Assembly (NCBI GenBank): GCA_944380455.1
Contig: CALWHR010000053.1
Location: forward strand, 1-56,529
DNA length: 56,529 nucleotides
Direction: 5' to 3'
DNA from: an uncultured Clostridia bacterium
GTDB lineage: Bacteria > Bacillota > Clostridia > Lachnospirales > Anaerotignaceae
Each line of letters begins with the position of its first letter. The first letter of the stretch is position 1. The position numbers and the translations under genes were made by a program. The notes under the pieces were generated by a model. It was not told the DNA's origin. It saw nothing but the letters and a program-made list of their open reading frames with translations, and searched no databases. Shown here piece after piece: positions 25,895-34,678 of the stretch.

Positions 25895-27646
25895 TTACTG
25901 TCTTACTTTAATGTGTACTTCTCTTAACTGCTGTTCTGTTACTTCGTTAGGAGCGCCGCACATTAAGTCCTGAGCATTGCCGTTCATAGGGAACGGTATA
26001 ATTTCACGAATGTTTTCTTCGTTTCTAAGGAGCATAATCATTCTGTCTACGCCAGGAGCCATGCCGGCATGAGGCGGAGCACCGAACTGGAATGCCTGAT
26101 ATAAAGCGCCGAATTTCTGCTCTAAATCTTCTTTTGTATATCCGGCTATTTCAAAAGCTTTAACCATAATGTCTATGTCGTGGTTTCTTACAGCACCGCT
26201 GGAAAGCTCTACGCCGTTGCATACAATGTCGTACTGATAAGCAAGAACATCAAGAGGGTCCTGCTCTTCAAGAGCTTTGAGTCCGCCCTGCGGCATAGAG
26301 AACGGATTATGTGTAAATATAATTTTCTTTTCTTCCTTGTCGTACTCGTACATTGGGAAGTCATTTACAAAACAGAAACGGTAAGCGTTTTTCTCTATAA
26401 GGTCAAGTCTTTGGCCTAACTCGTTTCTTAACTGGCCTGCATAAAGGTTAGCGTGTTCTTCTTTATCAGCTATAAAGAATATTGTATCGCCAACTTCAAG
26501 GCATGCGAGCTCAGCAATTTCGCCTTTCATGTCTTCAGGTATAAATTTGTCAATAGGTCCTTTGTAGCTCATGTCCTCAAGTACTTCAAGGTAGCCTAAG
26601 CCGCCCATGCCTATTGATGTGGCAAATTTAAGAAGCTTTTCATGGAAGCCTTTTGACATATCAGCATGAACCTTTATAGCACGAACTGTTTTGTTGTGGA
26701 AAGGCTTAAATGTGCATCTCTGGAAGAATTCTGTTAAGTCGATAATTCTTAATGGGTTTCTAAGGTCAGGCTTATCTGAACCAAATTCAAGCATAGCCTG
26801 TTTGTAGCTTATTACAGGATAAGGTGCCTGAGTAACAACACTGCCTTCAGGAGCAAATTTTTCAAATGTAGCTGTTAAAACTTCCTCACCAATACGGAAT
26901 ATATCTTCCTGTGTTGCAAAGCTCATTTCAAAGTCAAGCTGATAGAACTCTCCCGGTGAACGGTCTGCTCTTGCGTCTTCATCTCTGAAACATGGCGCAA
27001 TCTGAAAATATTTATCAAAGCCTGAAACCATTAAAAGCTGTTTGTACTGCTGCGGTGCCTGTGGAAGGGCATAAAATTTGCCTTTGAACTTTCTTGAAGG
27101 CACAATGTAGTCCCTTGCACCTTCCGGTGAAGAAGCACAGAGTATAGGTGTCTGAATTTCCAAAAATCCCATTTCTGTCATTTTCTGACGAAGGAATGAA
27201 ATTACCTGACTGCGGAATACAATACCGTCTTTAACTTTTTTGTTTCTTAAATCAAGGTAACGGTATTTAAGTCTTAAATCCTCGCGGATTTCTTTTGATG
27301 TAACAATATCAAAAGGAAGCTGCTGGCGTACTTTGCCCAGCATTTCAACTTTGTGTGCCTCAAGCTCTATTGTACCTGTAGGTATTTTAGGGTTGTATGT
27401 TTCCTCGTCACGGTGCTCCATAACACCCTCGATTGAAATACAGTCCTCTTTGTTAATGCCGTCAAGAAGGCTTGTATCACGCATTACAACCTGCAATACG
27501 CCGTACATGTCCCTTAAATCAATAAAAGAAACACCGCCGTGGTCACGGATATTTTCTACCCAGCCGGCTACTTTAATTGTTTTGCCAACATCGCTTTCGG
27601 TAATTTTGTCTAATGTTGTTGTTCTGTAAATAGTTGATAACTCCAT
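25895..27646 (-). CDS. aspS: Aspartyl-tRNA synthetase (possibly non-discriminating)
   Basis: This class IIb synthetase charges tRNA-Asp. The 583-residue bacterial-type enzyme has an N-terminal OB-fold anticodon domain (VAGWVENIRDHGGVSFIDLR), motif 2 around CFRDEDARADRSPGEFYQLD, the bacterial GAD insertion, and motif 3 GAPPHAGMAPGVDRMIMLL. GGGAGAG precedes the ATG. It is expressed from a T-box leader whose specifier reads best as AAC (Asn), which suggests that this enzyme also charges tRNA-Asn for amidotransferase-dependent Asn-tRNA synthesis. That point is inference; no asnS or gatCAB is visible in the window. Confidence 0.96.
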   Translation of the reverse strand: MELSTIYRTTTLDKITESDVGKTIKVAGWVENIRDHGGVSFIDLRDMYGVLQVVMRDTSLLDGINKEDCISIEGVMEHRDEETYNPKIPTGTIELEAHKVEMLGKVRQQLPFDIVTSKEIREDLRLKYRYLDLRNKKVKDGIVFRSQVISFLRQKMTEMGFLEIQTPILCASSPEGARDYIVPSRKFKGKFYALPQAPQQYKQLLMVSGFDKYFQIAPCFRDEDARADRSPGEFYQLDFEMSFATQEDIFRIGEEVLTATFEKFAPEGSVVTQAPYPVISYKQAMLEFGSDKPDLRNPLRIIDLTEFFQRCTFKPFHNKTVRAIKVHADMSKGFHEKLLKFATSIGMGGLGYLEVLEDMSYKGPIDKFIPEDMKGEIAELACLEVGDTIFFIADKEEHANLYAGQLRNELGQRLDLIEKNAYRFCFVNDFPMYEYDKEEKKIIFTHNPFSMPQGGLKALEEQDPLDVLAYQYDIVCNGVELSSGAVRNHDIDIMVKAFEIAGYTKEDLEQKFGALYQAFQFGAPPHAGMAPGVDRMIMLLRNEENIREIIPFPMNGNAQDLMCGAPNEVTEQQLREVHIKVRQ

Positions 27647-27705
27647 AATTCTCTCCCTGCTTTTATATATTAATCATACTTTAGTTTTGGGTTAATTAAG
27701 CAAAT

Positions 27706-27958
27706 AAAAAAATCCGCCCATCCCAAAATAGCTTCAGGACGAACAGATATGTCCGCGGTACCACCTGATTTACTGATAAACAGTCTCTTTAAATGCCAGA
27801 TATCGCTTGGCCTGCGGCGCACCTACTGCCAAAAAAACGGGTTCGGATTGCAGCTGTTAGAGTGTTATTCACACAAATTCATTCTGCCGGGTTTGCACTG
27901 TCTCCGGCTCACTGTAAGCGATAAAATGTGCTACTTCTCTCCGTCATTGCCATTAAAA
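27706..27958 (-). promoter_or_regulatory. T-box riboswitch leader of aspS
   Basis: On the minus strand, the T-box sequence AGGTGGTACCGCG (27754-27766) lies upstream of a terminator stem (about 27713-27745; TTCGTCC pairs with GGGCGGA) and seven U residues (27706-27712). Stem I near the 5' end shows GGAGAGAAGTAG, the typical lower stem and 5' specifier-loop sequence. The 3' side reads GAAT-AAC-A-CTCT, so the specifier position gives AAC at 27864-27866. Uncharged tRNA should stabilise the antiterminator and switch aspS on. Confidence 0.93.
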
Positions 27959-27960
27959 GT

Positions 27961-27989
27961 ATTATATAATAGGCTTTTTGTGTTGTCAA
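27961..27989 (-). promoter_or_regulatory. Sigma-A promoter of the aspS T-box leader
   Basis: TTGACA (27984-27989) and TATAAT (27961-27966) on the minus strand are separated by 17 bases, a perfect consensus promoter. It predicts a transcript starting near 27954, just ahead of T-box stem I. Confidence 0.93.
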
Positions 27990-28159
27990 CGGCTATAAAT
28001 GCCTTAAAATAAGCAAAAAATCAGTTTTTTGTATTTTTAAAACAGGCAGTTTGACTGTCATTTTAATAATTTGTCAAAATGCTGATATATATACTTGTTT
28101 TTGATTTCTTTTCTGCTAAAATATGATTAAACAGACTAATTCAAAAAGGATTTGGTTAG

Positions 28160-29662
28160 ATGGAAAAAAATAATGATATTCAGATACGGCAGCTGGCCGG
28201 CGAGATTATTAATTTATCCAGAAATACTTTAATACTTAACCTCAGGTTTTTAGACAGAGCATTGGGCACATTTAAGGCTGCCGAGGGAGAGGTTTTTTCA
28301 ACAGACGGAGAAAGTATATACTTTAACAGCGTTGATGTGCTTTTGGACTACAGGAAAAACAAAAACACTGTAACCCATAACTTTCTGCACGCAGTTTTGC
28401 ACTGTGTAATGCGGCATCTTTTTGTAAGTGCTAAGGTAGATAAAAATTTATGGAATGTTGCATGTGACATAGCAGTTGAAGCCGCAATTGACGAAATGGA
28501 TTTAAACTGTGTAAAACTGCCTGAAAACGAAGACCGGGAAAATATAATGTCCAGGCTGAAGCATGAAATGAATTTCGTAACGGCTGAAAAGGTTTACAGA
28601 TATTATAAAGACAAGAATATAAAGCAGGAGGAAATACAGTATTTAAACAGTGTTTTCAAAGCAGATGAGCATGATATGTGGTACAGCCAGGAGCCGGAAG
28701 AAGAGGAAAGCGTAAAAGACCAGCAGGAAAGCGATGACTTGGATATTGAAAGCTATAAGGAAAAAGAGTCTGACGGAAGCGAAAAGGAAGATTCCGACTT
28801 AGGCAGTGAAAAAGACCAAAACAAAGGTGAGCAAACGGAAAGCAAAGCCGAAACCCAAGAAGAAAAACAGCAGTCAGACGGCGGCATTTCAGAAGAGTAT
28901 TCCCTTAAAAACAGCTCGGAAGGCTCTTCCGATTTAAGCCAGATGTGGGAGGAAATATCCCGTCAGGTGCAGACGGATTTGGAAACCATGTCTAAAAAAT
29001 GGGGAGATAAGGCGGGTGAGCTTACTCAGAGCTTAAAAGAGTGCAACCGTGAAAAATACGACTATACCGAGTTTCTGCGCCAGTTTTCATCATTAGGCGA
29101 GGAGATAATGGTAAATGATGACGAGTTTGACTATGTGTTTTATACCTACGGCCTTGATATATACGGCAACATGCCGCTTATAGAGTCTTTGGAATATAAA
29201 GAAATCAAGAAAATAAAAGACTTTGTTATTGCCATAGATACATCCGGCTCTGTTAAAGGCGATGTTGTTCAGAAATTTATAACTAAAACATACAACATAT
29301 TAAAACAGAGCGAAAGCTTTTTTACAAAAGTAAACATACATATAATCCAGTGCGACTGCAAAATACAGGAGGATAAGAAAATAAGAAACGCCGAAGAGCT
29401 TGAAGAGTATATGAAAACCATGGTTCTTAAAGGTTTTGGCGGCACTGATTTTACACCGGTATTTGAGCATGTGGAAAAGCTTATTAAAAAGAAGGATATT
29501 ACCGATATTAAGGGACTTATATATTTTACCGATGGATACGGCAAGTATCCTGTTAATGCACCGGATTACAGAACGGCATTTATATTTGTAGACGATAATT
29601 ATAATGATTATGATGTGCCTTCATGGGCTATACGCCTTGTTTTGGGAGAAGAGGATTTTTAA
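28160..29662 (+). CDS. DUF2201-type metallopeptidase-like and VWA domain protein
   Basis: The 500-residue protein has three parts. Residues about 1-170 form a putative metallopeptidase-like domain with H77-x3-H81 in HNFLHAVLHCVMRHLF and a later CDIAVEAAIDE. Residues about 175-265 are a highly acidic, Glu/Ser/Gln-rich linker. Residues about 345-500 are a VWA-like domain with the MIDAS-type motif DFVIAIDTSGSV and later GGTDFTP and IYFTDGYG. This is the DUF2201 architecture. The next gene is its MoxR-type ATPase partner, an established pairing in which the ATPase remodels or activates the VWA protein. Whether the His cluster is catalytic is unknown. Confidence 0.85.
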   Translation: MEKNNDIQIRQLAGEIINLSRNTLILNLRFLDRALGTFKAAEGEVFSTDGESIYFNSVDVLLDYRKNKNTVTHNFLHAVLHCVMRHLFVSAKVDKNLWNVACDIAVEAAIDEMDLNCVKLPENEDRENIMSRLKHEMNFVTAEKVYRYYKDKNIKQEEIQYLNSVFKADEHDMWYSQEPEEEESVKDQQESDDLDIESYKEKESDGSEKEDSDLGSEKDQNKGEQTESKAETQEEKQQSDGGISEEYSLKNSSEGSSDLSQMWEEISRQVQTDLETMSKKWGDKAGELTQSLKECNREKYDYTEFLRQFSSLGEEIMVNDDEFDYVFYTYGLDIYGNMPLIESLEYKEIKKIKDFVIAIDTSGSVKGDVVQKFITKTYNILKQSESFFTKVNIHIIQCDCKIQEDKKIRNAEELEEYMKTMVLKGFGGTDFTPVFEHVEKLIKKKDITDIKGLIYFTDGYGKYPVNAPDYRTAFIFVDDNYNDYDVPSWAIRLVLGEEDF

Positions 29663-29677
29663 AAGAGGTGTGCGGTT

Positions 29678-31195
29678 ATGAATATTAAGGAAGCTAAGGA
29701 ACAGATAGAAAATGCTGTTATGGCATATTTTTCAAAAGACGAGTTCGGCAATTACGAGATACCTATAGAGAGGCAGAGACCTGTGTTTTTAATGGGTGCT
29801 CCCGGCATCGGCAAAACGGCCATAATGGAACAGATAGCTCAGGAGATGGGTATAGGCCTTATTTCTTACTCAATGACACATCACACAAGGCAGAGCGCTT
29901 TGGGTCTGCCGTTTATAATAGAAAAGAATTACGGCGGTGACAAATATTCCGTTTCGGAATATACAATGAGCGAGATTATAGCTTCAGTTTATGATTTAAT
30001 TGAAGAAACGGGAGTTAAGGAAGGAATACTGTTTTTAGACGAAATAAACTGTGTTTCGGAAACTTTAGCTCCGTCAATGCTCCAGTTTTTGCAGTACAAA
30101 GTATTTGGCAGGCATAAAGTTCCTGACGGATGGATAGTAGTAACAGCCGGAAATCCGCCGCAGTACAACAAATCTGTAAGGGAGTTTGATATTGCCACAT
30201 GGGACAGGCTTAAAAGAATAGATATTGAGCCGGACTTTGACGCATGGAAGGAATACGCCTTGAAAAAGCGTTTCCACGGCAGTGTTGTTACATATCTGGA
30301 TATTAAAAAAGGCAATTTTTATAAAGTTGAAACAACAGTAAACGGCAAAAGCTTTGTAACAGCCAGAGGCTGGGATGATTTATCCCAGATGATTAAAATT
30401 TACGAGAAAAAGAATATAAAAGTTGATATAAAACTTATAGGCCAATATATACAAAACACAAATATAGCACGTGATTTTGCATTGTACTATGACCTTTACA
30501 ACAAATATAAATCCGATTATGAGATAGAGAAAATATTTACAGGCGTTGTATCAGACGATATAGCAGAAAGGGCAAAGAATGCAAAGTTTGACGAAAGAAT
30601 GGCGCTTTTAGGTCTTTTAAATGATAAAATAACAGAAGAAACATCAATTGTAATATCAAAAGAGGAAGTAGTAAAGAGCCTTGTTGCCATTATTAAAAAT
30701 ATAGCCTTCAAAATATCTGAAAACAACTTATCTGTAAGCGAAATTATATCCGAGAGCATTAAAAATCAAAGGTCAGAAATGGCAATGCTCAAAAAATCCA
30801 ATTCTCTTTCTTATGAAAAGGGGATTAAGTTTGAAAATATAATTAAATTCTTAGACGAGGCACAAAGCAAAATAATAAAAGGCGGCATAACCGACTCAAG
30901 GCAGTGCCTTGAGATTATAAAATCCGACTTTAAATCTCTTGCCGACGCCTTAAAAGCACAGGCACAGGAAACAAAGGAGGATATGAACAACGTATTCAGG
31001 TTCTGTGAGAAATCTTTCGGAAGCGGACAGGAAATGGTAATACTTATAACAGAGCTTACAATGAGCCATTACGGCTCGGCATTTATAAGCCGCTACGGAT
31101 GTGAGGAGTATTTTAAATACAATAAAGAGCTTCTCTTTTCTGAAAGACAGAAGGATATTGTTGCAAGGATAGAAAATCTTGAGATTAATTTTTGA
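29678..31195 (+). CDS. MoxR-type AAA+ ATPase
   Basis: The 505-residue protein has Walker A GAPGIGKT at residues 40-47, Walker B GILFLDEIN near 115-123, the sensor segment VVTAGNPPQYNKSVREFD, and an arginine-finger region TWDRLKRIDI. The C-terminal 250 residues are helical and poorly conserved. Such MoxR-like chaperones act with VWA-domain proteins. It starts 15 bases after the DUF2201/VWA gene with AAAGAGGTG upstream, and the LRR gene follows 10 bases after its stop, so all three are one operon. The client process is unknown. Confidence 0.9.
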   Translation: MNIKEAKEQIENAVMAYFSKDEFGNYEIPIERQRPVFLMGAPGIGKTAIMEQIAQEMGIGLISYSMTHHTRQSALGLPFIIEKNYGGDKYSVSEYTMSEIIASVYDLIEETGVKEGILFLDEINCVSETLAPSMLQFLQYKVFGRHKVPDGWIVVTAGNPPQYNKSVREFDIATWDRLKRIDIEPDFDAWKEYALKKRFHGSVVTYLDIKKGNFYKVETTVNGKSFVTARGWDDLSQMIKIYEKKNIKVDIKLIGQYIQNTNIARDFALYYDLYNKYKSDYEIEKIFTGVVSDDIAERAKNAKFDERMALLGLLNDKITEETSIVISKEEVVKSLVAIIKNIAFKISENNLSVSEIISESIKNQRSEMAMLKKSNSLSYEKGIKFENIIKFLDEAQSKIIKGGITDSRQCLEIIKSDFKSLADALKAQAQETKEDMNNVFRFCEKSFGSGQEMVILITELTMSHYGSAFISRYGCEEYFKYNKELLFSERQKDIVARIENLEINF

Positions 31196-31205
31196 GGCGA
31201 TTTAA

Positions 31206-32495
31206 ATGGATTTTGAAATAAAAGACGGTTGTCTTAATAAATATACCGGAAACGGCGGAGTTGTCGATATACCAAAGGGAACGGAAGTTATAGGCGAAAT
31301 GGCGTTTTTCAAGTCTGCCGCAGAAGTAATAAACATACCTAAAGGCGTAAAGAGAATAAATGCCAGTGCTTTCAGCGCCTGCACAAAGCTTAAAACAGTT
31401 AATATTTCGGAAACAGTGGAAGTTATAGGGGATAATGTTTTTTACGGCGATATTTATTTAACTCAGATAAATGTTTCTGAAAAAAACAGATTTTTTAAAT
31501 CCGTTTCCGGCGTTCTTTACGATAAAGGCATGAAAACACTTATAGTGTGCCCTAAAAAGGCAGAGGGTGTTTTTACCGTGCCGGATGGAATTGAGGAGAT
31601 TAAAGAGCTGTCTTTTGACAGCTGCGGCCAGATAACGGAAATAAAACTGCCTGAGAGTGTAACTAAAATAGGCGGCCGTGCGTTTTGGGGCTGTACAAAG
31701 CTGAGCAGAATTAATTTGGACGGCAGAATTAAAAAGCTTTCAAACAGTATTTTCTATAACTGTCCGGCAATAAAGGAGTTTACTGTGCCGGATGGAATTG
31801 AGGAAATATGCGGCAGGGTTTTTGGATACTGCTTTTACTTAAAAAAGGCTGTTATCCCAAAAACCGTTAAAAAAATAGGCGAAAACTGTTTCAGAGACTG
31901 CTTCCGTATTGAGGAAATAGTGTTGGAAGAAGGTCTTGAAAGTATAGGAGAGTGTGCTTTTTTCGACTGTTATAAGCTTAAAACCATTACTATACCCAAA
32001 AGTGTAAGGCATTTAGGCCGGGATTTGCTTGGCTACTGCCGCAGCCTTAAAAGTGTTGAAATTCTCTCTGAGAATCTGGATGATGAGTCGTTTGAAGCCA
32101 TAGCTTCTTTGGAAGACAGTGTGGAAATTAGCATATATTCGGCACCTTCGGAAGAAATGTGGAATAAGTTTGATGAAAAAACTCAGTCCGCATTTATAAA
32201 TAACGCTCTTAAAAATATAAAAAGCTTAAATTATCATGTTAAATCAAAGTATTCAGAATATATAAAGAAAAATTTAAGTACTTTTCTGCCGGAGATATGC
32301 CGCAAAGCCAGTGTTGAAGCTGCTGAATTTTTAGCAGATGAGGGGATTATAAATTCTGATACCAGAGATTTAATTTTAGAAAGTATGGAAGAAAATCCTG
32401 CCTGCAAGGCCTATGTTGTGGATTTTCTTGGCAGAAACAGTGGAAATTTAAACGATTTGTTTGAAACAGAAATTAATGATATATTTTCTTTATAA
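31206..32495 (+). CDS. BspA-like leucine-rich repeat protein
   Basis: The 429-residue protein contains about nine LRR_5 (BspA/TpLRR) repeats over residues 20-300, for example VPDGIEEIKELSFDSCGQIT and LPESVTKIGGRAFWGCTKLS. It has no signal peptide or anchor, so it appears cytoplasmic, unlike most BspA-like surface proteins. The C-terminal 130 residues are helical without repeats and include a Lys/Glu-rich stretch. Being third in the MoxR/VWA operon, it may act as a substrate-recognition or scaffold part of that complex; this is inference from context. Confidence 0.87.
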   Translation: MDFEIKDGCLNKYTGNGGVVDIPKGTEVIGEMAFFKSAAEVINIPKGVKRINASAFSACTKLKTVNISETVEVIGDNVFYGDIYLTQINVSEKNRFFKSVSGVLYDKGMKTLIVCPKKAEGVFTVPDGIEEIKELSFDSCGQITEIKLPESVTKIGGRAFWGCTKLSRINLDGRIKKLSNSIFYNCPAIKEFTVPDGIEEICGRVFGYCFYLKKAVIPKTVKKIGENCFRDCFRIEEIVLEEGLESIGECAFFDCYKLKTITIPKSVRHLGRDLLGYCRSLKSVEILSENLDDESFEAIASLEDSVEISIYSAPSEEMWNKFDEKTQSAFINNALKNIKSLNYHVKSKYSEYIKKNLSTFLPEICRKASVEAAEFLADEGIINSDTRDLILESMEENPACKAYVVDFLGRNSGNLNDLFETEINDIFSL

Positions 32496-32591
32496 ATATA
32501 GGTTTGTTTTTGGTTTGATTAAAAGCTGTGCGTAAAAATTTTAAATAAGTACGAAATAAGCAAAAGCATACAACTATTGTTTGATATTATA

Positions 32592-32617
32592 AAACCCTTG
32601 AGAAATCAAGGGTTTTT
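32592..32617 (+). terminator. Terminator hairpin, repeat copy A
   Basis: A 10-bp perfect stem (AAACCCTTGA pairing with TCAAGGGTTT) with a GAAA tetraloop and TT after it lies about 100 bases past the LRR gene. The same 26 bases occur again at 42885-42910. It can end the MoxR operon; its duplication on the far side of the restriction-modification island is noted as a finding. Confidence 0.85.
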
Positions 32618-32770
32618 GAAAACTGAATTTATTTAAGAAAAGTTTCAGAAATATTGATGATACACAAAAAAACCGGCTTATTTTGTGTTTAATTAACTCT
32701 AATGTATTAGTTGGTTTTAAATTTACTTTTTTTGATATATTAAATAATACTCAGTTGAATATACAATATT

Positions 32771-32929
32771 ATGAATTGGAAGAATTTTCGGAAAAACACT
32801 GCTTGCAATTACAAACCTTTCGCCAAAAGCCATGATGGGTATTGAATCATCCGAAATGCTGCTTTCTGCAATATATTATGTAAATGGTGAGGGACGCTTA
32901 AAGTTTAGTATGCTTCAATTTATATTTTG
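32771..32929 (+). pseudogene. tRNA-binding-domain (MetRS beta/CsaA-like) remnant, copy 1
   Basis: Reading from about 32778, the frame gives GRIFGKTLLAITNLSPKAMM, then GIESSEMLLSAIYYVN and GEGRLKFSMLQ. This is the middle to C-terminal part of a small tRNA_bind-fold protein; intact relatives read about GKT-IAITNLPPRKMMGIES-GMLLSA. The preceding bases fit the expected HEYYELEEFS only in another frame, so a frameshift is present. There is no start codon, and the C-terminus diverges. A similar remnant lies at 52293-52556; the two share about 50 bases of near-identity. Confidence 0.75.
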
Positions 32930-33011
32930 AGTACATTATTGTAACTGAATTTATTATTATAGAATATTCATATATATTTCAGTACCATAGTTAAATATGG
33001 AATAGCTTAAT

Positions 33012-33053
33012 AAAATCCACTTGTTTAGAAAAATGAAAACATGTGGATTTTTT
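33012..33053 (+). terminator. Terminator after tRNA-binding remnant copy 1
   Basis: AAAATCCACTTGTTT pairs with AAACATGTGGATTTT (one mismatch) and is followed by a T-tract. It resembles the terminator at 52632-52671 after remnant copy 2 in both arm sequence and position, supporting a common origin of the two loci. Confidence 0.8.
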
Positions 33054-33076
33054 TGTCGTAATATGAAATTCCTTAA

Positions 33077-33113
33077 TTGAGTTTGGAGTAAAAATATACT
33101 ATACTTAAAGTAT
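33077..33113 (+). promoter_or_regulatory. hsdM promoter with palindrome over the -10 box
   Basis: TTGAGT (33077-33082) and TATACT (33100-33105) are separated by 17 bases. The odd palindrome ATACTT-A-AAGTAT (33101-33113) overlaps the -10 box and start site and could be an operator or a chance AT-rich dyad. hsdM starts 33 bases downstream with GGGGGAT. Confidence 0.65.
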
Positions 33114-33145
33114 TAAGTTTTACTTTAAAACAGGGGGATTGACGC

Positions 33146-34678
33146 ATGATAACGGGAGTAATTAAAAATAAAATAGATAAAATTTGGACTGATATATGGG
33201 CAGGGGGAATAACAAACCCTCTTACTGTAATTGAACAGCTTACATACCTTATGTTTATACGTTCTCTTGACGAAAAAGAGCTTGAAACGGAAGAAATGGA
33301 GAATATGTCCGGCGAAAAACTCAGCAAAATATTTCCACAGTCACCAAACGGTCAAATGATGAGGTGGAGCCGGTTTAAAAATAAAGACCCAAGGGAGATA
33401 TTTGAAATAATATCCCAAAGGGTTTTTCCTGCCATAAAACAGATGAAATACGGCAGACTGCCTGACTTTGACGAAAACGGCGAGCTTATAGAAATAACCG
33501 ACGAAAACGGTGAAGAAGACAGTAAAAAAACAGCTTTTGCCAGATATATGGAAGATGCTATATTTATAATTCCTACACCTCAGGTTCTGCAAAAAATAAT
33601 AACAGGTCTTGACGATTTGTATGAGCACGATATAGCAGAGCTTGATATGCAGGGGGATTCTTATGAGTATATGCTCAGTAAGCTTTCAACAGCCGGACAT
33701 AACGGTCAGTTCAGAACACCAAAGCATATCCGTGAAATGATGGTTTCGCTTATGGCACCTGCACCTGACGATATAATATGTGACCCGGCATGTGGTACAG
33801 CCGGCTTTCTTGTGTCATCGGCTGAATATATCCGCCAAAATTATGAGGACACTATGACAACCGAGCAGTGGGAAAGATATAACGGTGAAACATTTACCGG
33901 CTTTGATACTGACAGGACAATGCTTCGTATTTCTGCCATGAACCTTATGCTTCATTCCGTTACAAACCCGGAAATTGATTATAAAGACAGCGTTTCAAAG
34001 GAAAACAGTATTAAAGGCAAATATACTCTGTGCCTTGCTAATCCGCCTTTTAAAGGCACCGTTGATGCCGAAAGTATTAACGACGATTTAAAAGCCGTTA
34101 CAAATACAAAAAAAACAGAACTTTTGTTTATAGCTCTTTTTCTCCGTATGCTTGAAAAAGGCGGACGCTGTGCCTGCATAGTTCCCGACGGAGTTCTTTT
34201 CGGCAGCAGTAAAGCACATCAGGCAATAAGAAAAGAGCTTGTTGAAAATAATCAGCTTAAAGCAGTTATTTCAATGCCTTCTGGAGTGTTTAAGCCTTAT
34301 GCCGGTGTTTCAACAGCTGTTTTGATATTTACAAAAACAGGGGCAGGCGGTACTGATAAAGTTTGGTTTTACGACATGAGAGCCGACGGTTTCAGCCTTG
34401 ATGATAAGCGCAGTGCAGTTGAAGAAAACGACATACCGGATATTATAGAGCGTTTTAAAAATTTGGATAAAGAGGAAGAAAGACAAAGAACGGAGCAGAG
34501 CTTTTTTGTTCCTAAAGAAGAGATTGCCGAAAACAGTTACGACCTTTCAATAAACAAGTACAAAAAAGTTGAATATGTGCCTGTAAACTATCCGCCTGTA
34601 TCTGAAATTATTTCAGACATTAAAGAGCTGGAAGGGGAAATTACAGCAGGGCTTGCGGAATTGGAGGAGATGGTGTAA
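33146..34678 (+). CDS. hsdM: Type I restriction-modification system DNA methyltransferase subunit HsdM
   Basis: HsdM transfers a methyl group from SAM to adenine in the sequence chosen by HsdS. The 510-residue protein has an N-terminal helical HsdM_N domain (about 8-150, including WAGGITNPLTVIEQLTYLMF). The N6-adenine methylase core has motif I DPACGTAGFL at residues 213-222 and motif IV NPPF at 299-302. GGGGGAT precedes the ATG. Its stop overlaps the hsdS start (TAATG), so the operon is translationally coupled. Codon use is closer to the chromosomal genes than that of the following three genes. Confidence 0.96.
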   Translation: MITGVIKNKIDKIWTDIWAGGITNPLTVIEQLTYLMFIRSLDEKELETEEMENMSGEKLSKIFPQSPNGQMMRWSRFKNKDPREIFEIISQRVFPAIKQMKYGRLPDFDENGELIEITDENGEEDSKKTAFARYMEDAIFIIPTPQVLQKIITGLDDLYEHDIAELDMQGDSYEYMLSKLSTAGHNGQFRTPKHIREMMVSLMAPAPDDIICDPACGTAGFLVSSAEYIRQNYEDTMTTEQWERYNGETFTGFDTDRTMLRISAMNLMLHSVTNPEIDYKDSVSKENSIKGKYTLCLANPPFKGTVDAESINDDLKAVTNTKKTELLFIALFLRMLEKGGRCACIVPDGVLFGSSKAHQAIRKELVENNQLKAVISMPSGVFKPYAGVSTAVLIFTKTGAGGTDKVWFYDMRADGFSLDDKRSAVEENDIPDIIERFKNLDKEEERQRTEQSFFVPKEEIAENSYDLSINKYKKVEYVPVNYPPVSEIISDIKELEGEITAGLAELEEMV

